DNA of 64,000 nt from Zygnema cylindricum (GCA_037447655.1 JBBHKE010001430.1:1-64000), one strand, 5' to 3'. Counted from the first letter of the stretch, positions 14,534-27,359 are shown. Notes: generated by a model not told the origin, from the sequence alone. Numbers and translations are program-made.

Positions 14534-17500
14534 GGTAACAATTCCTGTAAGCGCAAACGGTTTGTGTAATTTAGATAACTATTCCTGTTATCGCTAACGG
14601 TTTTGTTAATTTAGGTAACAATTCTTGTTATTGCTTACCGTTTGTGTAATTTAGTAAACAATTTTTGTTATCGCTAACAATTTGTGTAGTTTAAGTAACA
14701 TTTCTTGTTATCGCTAACTGTTTGTATAATTTAGGTAACAATTCTTGTTATCGCTAACTGTTTGTGTAATTTAAGAAAGAATGCTTGTTATCGCTAACTG
14801 TTTATGTAATTTAGGTAACAATTCTTGTTATCGCTAACAGTTTGTGTAATTTAGGTGACAATTCTTGTTATCGCTAAATGTTTCTGTAATTTAGGTCACA
14901 ATTCTTGTTATCGCTAACTGTTTGTGTACCTTAGGTACCAATTACTGTTATCGCTAACCGTTTGTGTAATTTAGGAAAAACTTCTTGTTATTGCTAACTG
15001 TTTGTGTAATGTAGGTGACAATTTTTGTTATCGCTAACAGTTTGTGTAATTTAGGTCTAAATCCTTGTTATTGCTTACAATTTTGTAATTTAGGTAACAA
15101 TTCTTGGTATCACTAACTGTTTGTGTAATTTAGGAAACAATTCTGGTAATCGCTAATAGTTTTTGTAATTTTGGTAACAATTCTTATCATTGCTAACAGT
15201 TTGTGTAATTTAGGTCACAATTCTTGTTATCGCTAACTGTTTGTGTACTTTAGGTACAAATTTTAGTTTTCGCTAAACGTTTGTGTAATTTATGAAACAA
15301 TTCTTGTTATTGCTAACTGTTTGTTTAATTTAGGTGAAAAAAAATGTTATCGCTTACGGTTTCTGTAATTTAGGTCACAATTCTTGTTATCGCTAACAGT
15401 TTCTGTAATTTAGGTAACAAATCTTGTAATCGCAATCTGTTTGTATAATCTAGGTAACAATTCTTGTTATCACTTACAGTTTGTGTAATTTAGGTAACAA
15501 TTCTTGTTATCGTTAACTGTTTGGTTAATTTAGGCAACAATTCTTGTTATCGCTAACTGTTTGTGTAATTTAGGTAAGAATTCTTGTTATCGCTAATAGT
15601 TTGTGTAATTTAGGTAACAATTCTTGTTATCGTTAACTGTTTGGTTAATTTAGGCAACAATTCTTGTTATCACTAATAGTTTGTGTAATTTAGGCAACAA
15701 TTCTTGTTATCGCTAACTATTTGTGTAATTAAAGTAACAATTCTTGTTATCGCTAACTGTTTGTGTAATTAAGGTAACAATTCTTGTTATCGCTAACTGT
15801 TTGTGTAATTAAGGTAACAATTCTTGTTATCGCCAATAGTTTTTGTAATTTAGGTAACATTTCTTGTTATCGCTAACCATTTGTGTAATTTAAGAAACAA
15901 TTCATGTTGTCGCTAACAATTTGTGTAGTTTAAGTAACAATTATTGTTATTGCTAACAGTTTGTGTAATTTAGGTAACAATTCTTGTTATCGCTAACAGT
16001 TTGTGTAATTTACGTAGCATTTCTTGTTATCACTAACTTTTTGGGTACTTTAGGAACCAATTCCTGTTATCGCTAACCGTTTGTGTAATTTAGGAAACAA
16101 TTCTTGTTATCGCTAACTGTTTGTGTAATTTGAAAAATAATTTTTGTTATCACAAACAGTTTTAGTACTTTAGGTACTAATTCCTGTTATCGCTAACCGC
16201 CAATTCCTGTTATCGCTAACCGTTTGTGTAATTTAGGAAACAATTCTTGTTATCGGTAACTGTTTGTGTAATTTAAGTAACAATTCTTGTTATCTCTAAC
16301 AGTTTGTGTAATTTAGGTAACAATTATTCTTACCGCTAACCGTTTGTGTAATTTAGGAAACAATTCTTGTTATCGCTAACAGTTTGTGTAAGTTAGGTAA
16401 TAATTCTTGTAAGCGCAAAAGGTTTGTGTAATTTAGATAACTATTCCTGTTATCGCTAACTGTTTGGTTAATTAAGGTAACAATTCTTGTTATTGCTAAC
16501 CGTTTGTGTAATTTAGGAAAAAGATCTTGTTATCGCTAACAATTTGTGTAATTTAAGTAACATTTCTTGTTATCGCTAACTGTTTGTGTAATTTAGGTAA
16601 CAATTCTTGTTATAGCTAACTGTTTGTGTAATTTAGGTCACATTTCTTATTATCGCTATTTGTTTGTGTACCTTAGGTACCAATTCTTGTTATCGCTAAC
16701 CGTTTGTGTAATTTAGGAAACACTTCTTGCTATCGCGAACTCTTTTATGTAATGAAGGTGACAATTTCTGTTATCGCTAACAGTTTGTGTAATTTAGGTC
16801 AAAATCCTCGGTATCGCTAACTGTTTGTGTAATGTAGGTAAAAATTCTTGTTATTGCTAATAGTATGTGTAATTTAGGTAACAATTCTGGTAATTGTTAA
16901 TAGTTTTTGTAATTTTGGTAACAATTCTTATCATTCCTAACAGTTTGAGTAATTTAGGTCACAATTCTTGTTATCGCTAACTGTTTGTGTACTTTAGGTA
17001 CAAATTTTAGTTATCGCTAAACGTTTGTGTAATTTAGGAAACAATTCTTGTTATCGCTAATTGTTTGTGTAACTTAGGTAAAAAAAATTGTTATCGCTTA
17101 AAGTTTGTGTAATTTAGGTCACAATTCTTGTTATCGCTAACAGTTTCTGTAATTTAGGTAACAATTCTTGTTATCGTTAACTGTTTGGTTAATTAACGCA
17201 ACAATTCTTGTTATCGCTAACTGTTTGTGTAATTTAGGTAACAATTCTTGTTATCGCTAACAGTTTGTGTAATTAAGGTAATAATTCTTGTTATCATTAA
17301 CAGTTTTTGTAATTTAGGTAACAATTCTTGTTATCGCTAATAGTTTTTGTAATTTAGGTAACAATTCTTGTTATCGCTATTAGTTTGTGTGATTTAGGTA
17401 ACAGTTTTTGTTATCGCTAAAAGTTTTTGTAATTTAGGTAACAATTCTTGTTATCGCTAACCATTTGTGTAATTTAAGAAACAATTCATGTTATTGCTAA

Positions 17501-20500
17501 CAATTTGTGTAGTTTAAGTAACAATTCTTGTTAGTGCTAACAGTATGTGTAATTTAGGTAACAATTCTTGTTATTGCTAACAGTTTGTGTAATTTAGGTA
17601 ACAATTATTGTTATCGCTAATAGTTTGTGTAATTTACGTAACATTTTTTGTTATCGCTAACTGTTTGTGTACTTCAGGAACCAATTCCTGTTATCGCTAA
17701 CCGTTTGTGTAATTTAGGAAACAATTCTTGTTATCTCTAACAGATTGTGTAAGATAGGTAACAATTGTTGTAAGCGCAAACGGTTTGTGTAATTTAGATA
17801 ACTATTCCTGTTATCGCTAACTATTCCTGTTATCACTAACTGTTTGTTTAATTAAGGTAACAATTCTTGTTATTGCTAACCGTTTGTGTAATTTAGGAAA
17901 CATATCTTGTTAACCCTAACAATTTGTGTAGTTTAAGTAACATTTCTTGTTATCGCTAACTGTTAGTGTAATTAAGGTAACAATTCTTGTTATAGCTAAC
18001 CGTTTATGTAATTTAAGAAAAAATGCTTGTTATCGCTAACAGTTTGGGTAATTTAGGTAACAATTCTTGATATCGCTAACAGTTTGTGTAATTTAGGTAA
18101 CAATTCTTGTTATCGCTAACTCTTTCTGTAATTTAGGTCACATTTCTTGTTATCGCTAACTGTTTGTGTACCTTAGGTACCAATTCCTGTTATCGCTAAC
18201 CGTTTGTGTAATTTAGAAAACACTTCTTGCTATCGTGAACTCTTTTATGTAATGTAGGTGACAATTTCAGTTATCGCTAACAGTTTGTGTAATTTAGGTC
18301 AAAATCTTTGTTATCGCTAACAATTTTTGTAATTTAGGTAACAATTCTTGGTATCGCTAACTGTTTGTGTAATTTAGGAAACAATTTTGGTAATCGTTAA
18401 TAGTTTTTGTAATTTTGGTAACAATTCTTATCATTCCTAACAGTTTGTGTAATTTAGGTCACAATTCATGTTATCGCTAACTGTTTGTGTACTTTAGGTA
18501 CAAATTTTAGTTATCGCTAAACGTTTGTGTAATGTAGGAAACAATTCTTGTTATCGCTAATTGTTTGTGTAATTTAGGTAAAAAAAATTGTTATCGCTTA
18601 CAGTTTGTTTAATTTAGGTCACAATTCTTGTTATCACTAACAGTTTGGTTAATTTAGGCAACAATTCTTGTTATCGCTATCAGTTTGTGTAATTTAGGCA
18701 ACAATTCTTGTTATCGCTAACAGTTTGTGTAATTAAGGTAACAATTCTTGTTATCATTAACAGTTTTTGTAATTTAGGTAAATATTCTTGTTATCGCTAA
18801 TAGTTTTTGTAATTTAGGTAACAATTCTTGTTATCGCTATTAGTTTGTGTGATTTAGGTAACAGTTTTTGTTATCGCTAAAAGTTTTTGTAATTTAGGAA
18901 ACAATTTATGTTATCGCTAACTGTTTGTGTAATTTAAGTAACATTTTTTGTTATCACAAACAGTTTGTGTACTTTAGGTACTAATTCCTGTTATCGTTAA
19001 CCGTTTGTGAAATTTAGAAAACAAATCTTGTTATCGGTAACTGTTTGTGTAATTTAAGTAACAATTCTTGTTATCTCTAACAGTTTGTGTAATTTAGGTA
19101 ACAATTCTTCTTATCGCTAACCGTTTGTGTAATTTAGGAAATAATTATTGTTATCGCTAACAGTTTGTGTAAGTTAGGTAACAATTCTTGTAAGCGCAAA
19201 CGGTTTGTGTAATTTAGATAACTATTCCTGTTATCTCTAACAGTTTGTGCAATTTAGGTATCAATTCTTCTTATCGCTAACCGTTTGTGTAATTTAGCAA
19301 ATATTTCTTGTTATCGCTAACAGTTTGTGTAAGTTAGGTAACAATTTTTGTAAGCGCAAACGGTTTGTGTAATTTATATAACTATTCCTGTTATCTCTAA
19401 CTGTTTGGTTAATTAAGGTAACAATTTTGTTATTGCTAACCGTTTGTGTAATTTAGGAAACAGATCTTGTTATCGCTAACAATTTGTGTAGTCTAAGTAA
19501 CATTTCTTGTTATTGCTAACTGTTAGTGTAATTTAGGTAACAATTCTTGTTATAGCTAACCGTTTGTGTAATTTTAGAAAGAATGCTTGTTATCGCTAAC
19601 AGTTTGGGTAATTTAGGTAACAATTCTTGTTATCGCTAGCTGTTTCTGTAATTTAGGTCACATTTCTTATTATTGCTAACTGTTTGTGTACCTTAGGTAC
19701 CAATTCCTATTATCGCTAACTTTTTGTGTAATTTAGGAAACACTTCTTGCTATCGCGAACTCTTTTATGTAATGTAGGTGACATTTTTTGTTATCGCTAA
19801 CAGTTTGTGTAATTTAGGTCAATATCCTTGTTATTGCTAACAATTTTTGTAATTTAGGTAACAATTCTTGGTATCACTAACTGTTTGTGTAATTTAGGTA
19901 ACAATTCTTGTTATAGCTAACCGTTTGTTTTATTTTAGAAAGAATTCTTGATATTGCTAACAGTTTGTGTAATTTAGGTCACAATTCTTGTTATCGCTAA
20001 CTGTTTCTATAATTTAGGTCACATTTCTTATTATTGCTAACTGTTTGTGTACCTTAGGTACCAATTCCTATTATCGCTAACTGTTTGTGTAATTTAGGAA
20101 ACACTTCTTGCTATCACGAACTCTTTTATGTAATGTAGGTGACAATTTTTGTTATCGTTAACAATTTGTGTAATTTAGGTCAATATCCTTGTTATTGCTA
20201 ACAATTTTTGTAATTTAGGTAACAATTCTTGGTATCACTAACTGTTTGTGTAATTTAGGAAACAATTCTTGTTATAGCTAACCATTTGTGTAATTTTAGA
20301 AAGAATGCTTGTTATCGCTAACAGTTTGGGTAATTTAGGTAACAATTCTTGTTATAGCTAACCGTTTGTGTAATTTTAGAAAGAATTCTTGATATCGCTA
20401 ACAGTTTGTGTAATTTAGGTAACAATTCTTGTTATCACTAACTGTTTCTGTAATTTAGGTCACATTTCTTATCATTGCTAACTGTTTGTGTACCTTAGGT

Positions 20501-20601
20501 ACCAATTCCTATTATCGCTAACTGTTTGTGTAATTTAGGAAACACTTCTTGCTATCGCGAACTCTTTTATGTAATGTAGGTGACAATTTTTGTTATCGCT
20601 A
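14534..20601. repeat. 40-bp satellite array, block 2 (subfamily 2)
   Basis: About 150 units of the same 40-bp satellite, but with a different set of variants. These are GTAAGCGCAAACGG followed by TTTAGATAACTATTCCTG, GTTTGGTTAATTAAGG, GTGTACCTTAGGTACC and CTTTTATGTAATGTAGGTG. The GTAAGCGC signature starts at 14547, 16409, 17770, 19190 and 19350. The intervals of about 1.86, 1.36 and 1.42 kb indicate higher-order repeats of roughly 1.4 kb, with a short 160-bp duplication at the end. No gene is present. Confidence 0.96.
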
Positions 20602-21577
20602 AGGATTACTCACGGAAACACCCACAGACTACCTCAAAAACAGCTGTGTTTCAGACGACACAGATTACTCCACAATAAATAAAATGATCTCAAACTGCTC
20701 CAATATGCAGTATACCATATACACTGTAAACTCCTAAAGTTACAGCCAAATCCACCAAGGCATCTGGAAGATATAAGCTTGAGAGTTTCCCAAATGTAGC
20801 TGACAGCTTCACAAACTAACCACTTAGACTGTTCACAGAACCTTACAGAGATACCGGAATACAATGAAACTTCACACACATATATATTCTATATCATAGA
20901 ATAACTCCAAAAAGTTTCATATGAAAGCACCAATTAGAGTGATCACACCAACAGGTCAAAGATGTAGAAAACAGTCTGCCATTACTTTGATTAACTTGAC
21001 TGCGATACATAAAATAATCTAAGTCCTGCAAGTTATACTCAGAGTAAGGAGGCATACCAGCCGTACTGTATCTACTCTAATAAACTAATTAGTCAAAAGG
21101 ACAAACCTCTGTTGTACATAATATTTACACCGTACTCTTCGTATGTCAGAAACCAAGCTACCACTAAGCAACTACTAAGCTACCACTACCGTACAATCAT
21201 CATTACTTGAGATCTATCCTAGTCATATAATCCGCAGCTGCGCTAGCTGCGCTGGCTGCGCTGGTTGCGCTGGCTGCGCTTGTCCGTACGGATCATACAA
21301 ATAGCCGCAGCTACGTTGACTTAACTGCGTCGCAGCTCCGCAGTACTGGCGGCGCCTATTCCAACATTCCGTTTATTTTACATCGGATCGCTTCGCGATC
21401 CGCCGTCCATTTGTCACAGCTTGTTCACACCACTCAATGAGTATTTTACATCACTTTAATTATATCAATCCAGTCGCTCCCCCAATCCGTGAATCTATTC
21501 AAACCTCCATATTAAATCCAAAAAGACGTTACGGGCAAACTGTCTCGTACGCACGAAACTGACTTTTCAAAACAACA
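20602..21577 (-). mobile_element. Truncated solo LTR, minus strand, copia family
   Basis: This non-satellite island ends on the plus strand in AAAACAACA, so read on the minus strand it starts TGTTGTTTTG like the other LTRs here. It carries reiterated CTGCGCTGG-type units and a CCGTACGG motif (21243-21292). On the minus strand it also has TAGTGGTAGCTTAG motifs, matching features of the LTRs of element E. The opposite end (20602) lacks the expected CAACA terminus, so the LTR is truncated there. A 31-bp stretch of satellite starting TAATGTAGGTGAC is present on both sides. The short reading frames inside are not supported as genes. Confidence 0.7.
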
Positions 21578-23528
21578 TAATGTAGGTGACAATTTTTGTT
21601 ATCGCTAACAGTTTGTGTAATTTAGGTCAAAATTCTTGTTATCGCTAACAATTTGTGTAGTTGAAGTAACATTTATTGTTATCGCTAACTGTTTGTGTAA
21701 TTTAGATAACAATTCTTGTTATAGCTAACCGTTTGTGTAATTTAAGAAATAATGCTTGTTATCGCTAACTGTTTGTGTAATTTAGGTCAAAATCCTTGTT
21801 ATCGCTGACAATTTTTTTTAATTTAGGTAACAATTCTTGGTATCGCTAACTGTTTGTGTAATTTAGGAAAAAAAATTGTTATCGCTTACCGTTTGTAAAA
21901 TTTAGAAAACAATTCTGGTTATTGCTAACAGGTTTTGTAATTTTGGTAACAATTCTTGTCATCGCTAACAGTTTGTGTAATTTAGGTCACAATTATTGTT
22001 ATCGCTAACTGTTTGTGTATTTTAGGTACCAATTCCAGTTATCGCTAAACGTTTGTGTAATTTAGGAAACAATTCTTGTTATTGATAACTGTTTGTGTAA
22101 TTTAGGTCAAAAAAATTGTTATCGCTTACAGTTTGTGTAATTTAGGTCACAATTCTTGTTATCGCTAACAGTTTTTGTAATTTAGGTAACAAATCTTGTA
22201 ATCGCAAACTGTTTGTTTAATTTAGGTAAAAATTCTTGTTATCGCAAACAGTTTGTGTAATTTAGGTAACAATTCTTGTTATTGCAAGCTGTTTTGTTAA
22301 TTTAGGCTACAATTCTTGTTATCGCTAACTGTTTGTGTAATTTAGGTAACATATTTTTTTATCACTAAATGTTTGTGTTATTTAGGTAACAGTTCTTGTT
22401 ATCGCTAATAGTTTGTGTAAGTTAGGTCACAATTCTTGTTATAGCTAACCGTTTGTGTAATTTAAGAAAGAATGCTTGTTATCGCTAACTATTTGTGTAA
22501 CTTAGGTAACAATTCTTCTTATCGCTAACTGTTTCTGTAATTTGGGTCACATTTTTTGTTATCGCTAACTGTTTGTGTACCTTAGGTACCAATTCCTGTT
22601 ATCGCTAAACGTTTGTGTAATTTAGGAAACACTTTTTGCTATCGCGAACTCTTTTATGTAATGTAGGTGACAATTTTTGTTATCGCTAACAGTTTGTGTA
22701 ATTTAGGTCAAAATTCTTGTTATCGCTAACAATTTGTGTAGTTGAAGTAACATTTATTGTTATCGCTAACTGTTTGTGTAATTTAGATAACAATTCTTGT
22801 TATAGCTAACCGTTTGTGTAATTTAAGAAATAATGCTTGTTATCGCTAACTGTTTGTGTAATTTAGGTAACAATTCTTGTTATCGCTATCAGTTTGTGTA
22901 ATTTAGGTCAAAATCCTTGTTATCGCTGACAATTTTTTTAATTTAGGTAACAATTCTTGGTATCGCTAACTGTTTGTGTAATTTAGGAAAAAAAATTGTT
23001 ATCGCTTACCGTTTGTAAAATTTAGAAAACAATTCTGGTTATTGCTAACAGGTTTTGTAATTTTGGTAACAATTCTTGTCATCGCTAACAGTTTGTGTAA
23101 TTTAGGTCACAATTATTGTTATCGCTAACTGTTTGTGTATTTTAGGTACCAATTCCAGTTATCGCTAAACGTTTGTGTAATTTAGGAAACAATTCTTGTT
23201 ATTGATAACTGTTTGTGTAATTTAGGTCAAAAAAATTGTTATCGCTTACAGTTTGTGTAATTTAGGTCACAATTCTTGTTATCGCTAACAGTTTTTGTAA
23301 TTTAGGTAACAAATCTTGTAATCGCAAACTGTTTGTTTAATTTAGGTAAAAATTCTTGTTATCGCAAACAGTTTGTGTAATTTAGGTAACAATTCTTGTT
23401 ATTGCAAGCTGTTTTGTTAATTTAGGCTACAATTCTTGTTATCGCTAACTGTTTGTGTAATTTAGGTAACATATTTTTTTATCACTAAATGTTTGTGTTA
23501 TTTAGGTAACAGTTCTTGTTATCGCTAA
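21578..23528. repeat. Large tandem duplication within satellite block 3
   Basis: The segment 21578-22408 reappears at 22659-23528, almost base for base. Shared rare variants include GTTGAAGTAACATTTATTG, GCTGACAATTTTTTT, ACAGGTTTTGTAATTTTGG and ACATATTTTTTTATCAC. The copies differ mainly by one extra 40-bp unit in the second copy and a 2-bp difference in a T run. The first copy starts exactly at the end of the neighbouring LTR. Such similarity, compared with the heavy divergence of surrounding units, marks a very recent duplication. Confidence 0.85.
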
Positions 23529-25846
23529 ATGTTTTTGTAATTTAGGTAACTATTCTTGTTATCGCTAACCGTTTGTGTAATTTAAAAAACAATTAATGTT
23601 ATCGCTAACAATTTTGTAGTGTAAGTAACAATTATTGTTATTGCTAACAGTATGTGTAATTTAGGTAACAATTCTTGTTATCACTAACTGTTTGGTTTAC
23701 CTAGGTAACAAGTATTTCTATCGCTTACAGTTTCTGTATATAGGTAACAATTTTTGTTATCACTAATAGTTTGTGTAATTTACATAGCATTTTTTGTTAT
23801 GGCTAACTGTTTGTGTACGTTAGGTTCCTATTCCTGTTATCGCTAACCGTTTGTGTAATTTAGGAAAAAAATCTTGTTATCGCTAACTGTTTGTGTATTT
23901 TAGGTAACAATTTTTGTTATAACAAACAATTTGTGTACTTTAGGTGTTAATTCGTGTTATCGCTAACCGTTTGTGTTATTTAGGAAACAATTCTTGTTAT
24001 CGCTAACAGTTTGTGTAATTTAGGTAAAAATTCTTCTTATCGCTAACCGTTTGTGTAATTTAGGAAACAATTCTTGTTATCGCTAACAGTTTGTGTAAGT
24101 TATGTAACAATTCCTGTAAGCTCAAACGGTTTCTATAATATAGATAACTATTCCTGTTATCGCTAACTGTTTGGTTAATTAAGGTAGCAATTCTTGTTAT
24201 TGCTAACCGTTTGTGTAATTTAGGAAACAATTCTTGTTATCGCTAACAATTTGTGAAGTTTAAGTAACATTGCTTGTTATCGCTAACTGTTTGTGTAATT
24301 TAGGTAACAATTCTTGTTATCGCTAACCGTTTCTGTAATTTAAGAAAGAATGCTTTTTATCGCTAATTGTTTGTGTAATTTAGGTAACAATTCTTGTTAT
24401 CGGTAACAAATTGTGTAATTTAGGTAACAATTCTTGTTATCGCAAACTGTTTTTGAAATTTAGGTCACAATTCTTGTTATCGCTAACTGTTTTTGTACCT
24501 TAGGTACCAATTCCTCTTATCGCTAACCGTTTGTGTAATTTAGGAAACACTTGTTGCTATTGCGAACTGTTTATGTAATGTAGGTGAAATTTTTTGTTAT
24601 CGCTAACAGTTTGTGTAATTTAGGTCAAAATCCTTGTTATCGCTAACAATTTTTGTAATTTAGGTAACAATTCTTGGTATCGCTAACTGTTTGTGTAATT
24701 TAGGTAATAAAAATTGTTATCGCTTACCGTTTGTGAAATTAGGAAACAATTCTGGTTATCGCTAACAGGTTTTGTTAGTTTGGTAACAATTCTTGTCATC
24801 GCTAACTGTTTGTGTACTTTAGGTACCAACTCCTGTTATCGCTAAACGTTTGTGTAATTTAAGAAACAATTCTTGTTATCGCTAACTGTTTGTGTAATTT
24901 AGGTAAAAAAAATTGTTATCGCTAACTCTTTTTGTAATTTAGGTAACAAATCTTGTAATCGCAAACTGTTTGTGTAATTTAGGTAACAATTCTTGTTATC
25001 GCTAACAAATTGTGTAGTTTAAGTAACAATTCTTGTTATCGCTAACAGTTTGTGTAATTTAGGTATTAATTCTTGTTGTCGCTAATTGTTTGGTTAATTT
25101 AGGCAACAATCCTTGTTATCGCTAACTGTTTGTGTAATTTAGGTAACAATTCTTGTTATCGCTGACAGCTTGTGTAATTCTGGTAATAATTCTTGTTATC
25201 ATTAAAAGTTTTTGTAATTTAGGTAAAAATTCTTGTTATCGCTAACTATTTGTATTCTTTAGGTTACAGTTCTTGTTATCGCTAAAAGTTTTTGTAATTT
25301 AGGTAACTATTCTTGTTATCGCTAACCGTTCGTGTAATTTAAGAAACAATTCATGTTATCGCTAACAATTTGTGTAGTTTAAATAACAATTATTGTTATT
25401 GCTAACAGTATGTGTAATTTAGGTAACAATTCTTGTTATTGCTAACAATATGTGTAATTTAGGTAACAATTTTTGTTATTGCTAACAGTATGTGTAATTT
25501 AGGTAACAATTCTTGTTATCGCTAACTGTTTAGTAAATTTAGGTAACAATTCTTGTTATCGCTAAGAGTTTGTGTAATTTACGTAACTGTTTTTGTTATC
25601 GCTAACTGTTTGTGTACATTAAGTACCAATTCCTGTTATCGCTAACCGTTTGTGTAATTTAGGAAACAAATCTTGTTATCGCTAACTGTTTGTGTAATTT
25701 AGGTAACAATTTTTATTATCACAAACAGTTTGAGTACTTTAGGTACTAATTCCTGTTATCGCTAACCGTTTGTGTAGTTTAAGTAACAATTCTTTTTATC
25801 GCTAACAGTTTGTGTAATTTAGGTAACAATTCTTGTTGTCGCTAAA
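21578..25846. repeat. 40-bp satellite array, block 3 (subfamily 2)
   Basis: About 107 units with the same variants as block 2, including one GTAAGCTC version of the signature at 24116. It contains a large internal duplication, listed separately. It ends at the TGTTG terminus of element E. No gene is present. Confidence 0.96.
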
Positions 25847-26587
25847 TGTTGTCTTTTTGGAAAGCTTTCATTCTCAGAGCAGTGCAGCTGCTATACAACA
25901 GAGCAGCGCAGCTGCTATACAGCAGAGCAGCTGCTATACAACAGAGCAGCGCAGCTGCTATACAGCAGCGCAGCTGCTATACAGCAGAGCAGCTGCTATA
26001 CAGCAGAGCAGCGCAGCAGCGAAGCTTCAACACAGACAGGACAAGGCAACCATGATTATGTTTGATATGGTCCGTACGGAAAACGCAATGTCTAATATTC
26101 TTAATGTGATTCTGTACAGGATAGAGCAACTGCGATAGATACGATTCTAGTTAGCTTAGTGATAGCTCAGTGGTAGCTTAGTGATAGCTCAATGGTAGCT
26201 TGACAGATTAGTGGTAGCTTGGTGGTTTGATGTACCTCTCAAGTACAATAGTGTTGCCAGTTCAACACAAGTATAAGACTTATGACTCATAGCATATTAT
26301 GTATCCAGACTTCCAAGCAGTAAAACTGCAAACAGTTTTTGGGAAACTTCTGAGTATTATATCTTGAGTGTTGTCCAGTTAATTGTGCTATAACTTTGGG
26401 AGTTATCAGTGTTTATGCTACTCTATATTCTGATAGAGTTTTGTGAGGTTTGGATGCTTGTATTAGAATTAGTGAGCACTTAAGAATAGCTGTTTGGTAG
26501 GATTCTTGATAGCTTCTGAGAGTGTATCATGTCTACTTCTACTACTACTGCTGCTCCTCCACCTGCACCGGTGTTTGTAGAACAACA
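25847..26587 (+). repeat. 5' LTR of element E
   Basis: The LTR is 741 bp, TGTTG to CAACA. Near its start it has tandem copies of a GCAGCTGCTATACAGCAGA-like unit (about 25885-26010), followed by TAGTGGTAGCTTGAC repeats (26150-26220). The unit number differs from the 3' LTR (703 bp). The last 59 bp encode the first residues of Gag, starting at the ATG at 26529. Gln- and Ala-rich reading frames across the tandem units come from the repeat and are not genes. Confidence 0.92.
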
Positions 26588-27359
26588 AGTTATGGGCTTG
26601 TCATCAAGAATTCCTATATTTTCCGGGGATAAGTATGTTTACTGGGCGGATATGGTGGAAACACATTTTGAAAATGTTAATCTTTTGGATATATTAGATG
26701 GCTCGCTGGATGAATCTGATCCGTCATGGTCTAAGAAAAATACGCAAGCTCGTTCTATTCTGAAATTTTGTATATCTGAGGACTTAGCTATGTCTCGGAT
26801 AAAGATGAAAAAAACAATTGATATCTGGAAATCTCTTAAAAGTGATTATGAAAAGGCCAATGTCCAGGAAGAGCTTCTATTCGCTGGAAAAATTTGGGAC
26901 TATAAGTACACTGGCGGTACAATGGCTGAATATTCTAACAAATTTCAAATCCTTGTAGATGCACATGCTTGTGCAGGTGGGGTGTTTACTCCTTTTCAAC
27001 AAGCGGCATTGCTCATGAGGGGTCTCCCTCGTAGTATGAAAGGAGCATCTGACATGCTCAAACAAAAAGATAAAGCTAGCTGGACTTTACAGTTAGCGAT
27101 CAAAATTTTACTAGAGGAGGAAGCTACATCTAATATTCTCAATGTTGAGCAAGTAGAGGCTTTTAATTCTGACTTTGAGAGAAAAGGACAGTTTAATCAG
27201 GAAAGAAATCAGTATAATCAGTTCAGACATTTAAATCAAGGAGGAAATAGACAATCCAACAATGCATGCTTTTATTGTAGTGAGAGAGGTCATAGATACA
27301 AATTTTGTCCTAAGCTTAAAAAAGCTAACGATACTGGTTTATACCGGCCGGGATGGTAA
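26529..27359 (+). CDS. Gag (capsid-nucleocapsid) of element E
   Basis: Gag protein of 276 residues, which in copia elements assembles the virus-like particle and packages the RNA. Residues 1-20 (Ser/Thr/Ala/Pro-rich) are encoded inside the 5' LTR. The motif QVMG around residue 21 spans the LTR end and primer site. PIFSGDKYVYWADM (about 30-43) matches the conserved start of copia Gag. A CCHC zinc knuckle is complete at C247, C250, H255 and C260. The frame ends in TAA (27357-27359) right after a GW motif; the protease sequence follows in the same frame in related copy F, whereas in E it is broken. The same TAA exists in F. The start is the only ATG upstream of the homology and is conserved in F. 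Confidence 0.88.
   Translation: MSTSTTTAAPPPAPVFVEQQVMGLSSRIPIFSGDKYVYWADMVETHFENVNLLDILDGSLDESDPSWSKKNTQARSILKFCISEDLAMSRIKMKKTIDIWKSLKSDYEKANVQEELLFAGKIWDYKYTGGTMAEYSNKFQILVDAHACAGGVFTPFQQAALLMRGLPRSMKGASDMLKQKDKASWTLQLAIKILLEEEATSNILNVEQVEAFNSDFERKGQFNQERNQYNQFRHLNQGGNRQSNNACFYCSERGHRYKFCPKLKKANDTGLYRPGW
26588..26600 (+). other. Primer-binding site of element E (half-tRNA type)
   Basis: AGTTATGGGCTTG follows the LTR terminal CA with no spacer. It is a slightly mutated version of GGTTATGGGCC seen in F, J and L. That sequence is the complement of the anticodon loop and 5' anticodon stem of initiator Met tRNA. The site is translated as part of Gag. Confidence 0.75.

Noticed and set aside
20634-20879. 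81-codon minus-strand frame
   Set aside because: It lies inside a truncated LTR, has no recognisable domain, and resembles other chance frames in LTRs.
25833-26138. Gln/Ala/Ser-rich open frames (also 25846-26055 and 30844-31098)
   Set aside because: They translate the tandem CAGCTGCTATA units in the LTRs in two frames. Low complexity and frame ambiguity come from the DNA repeat, with no protein support.
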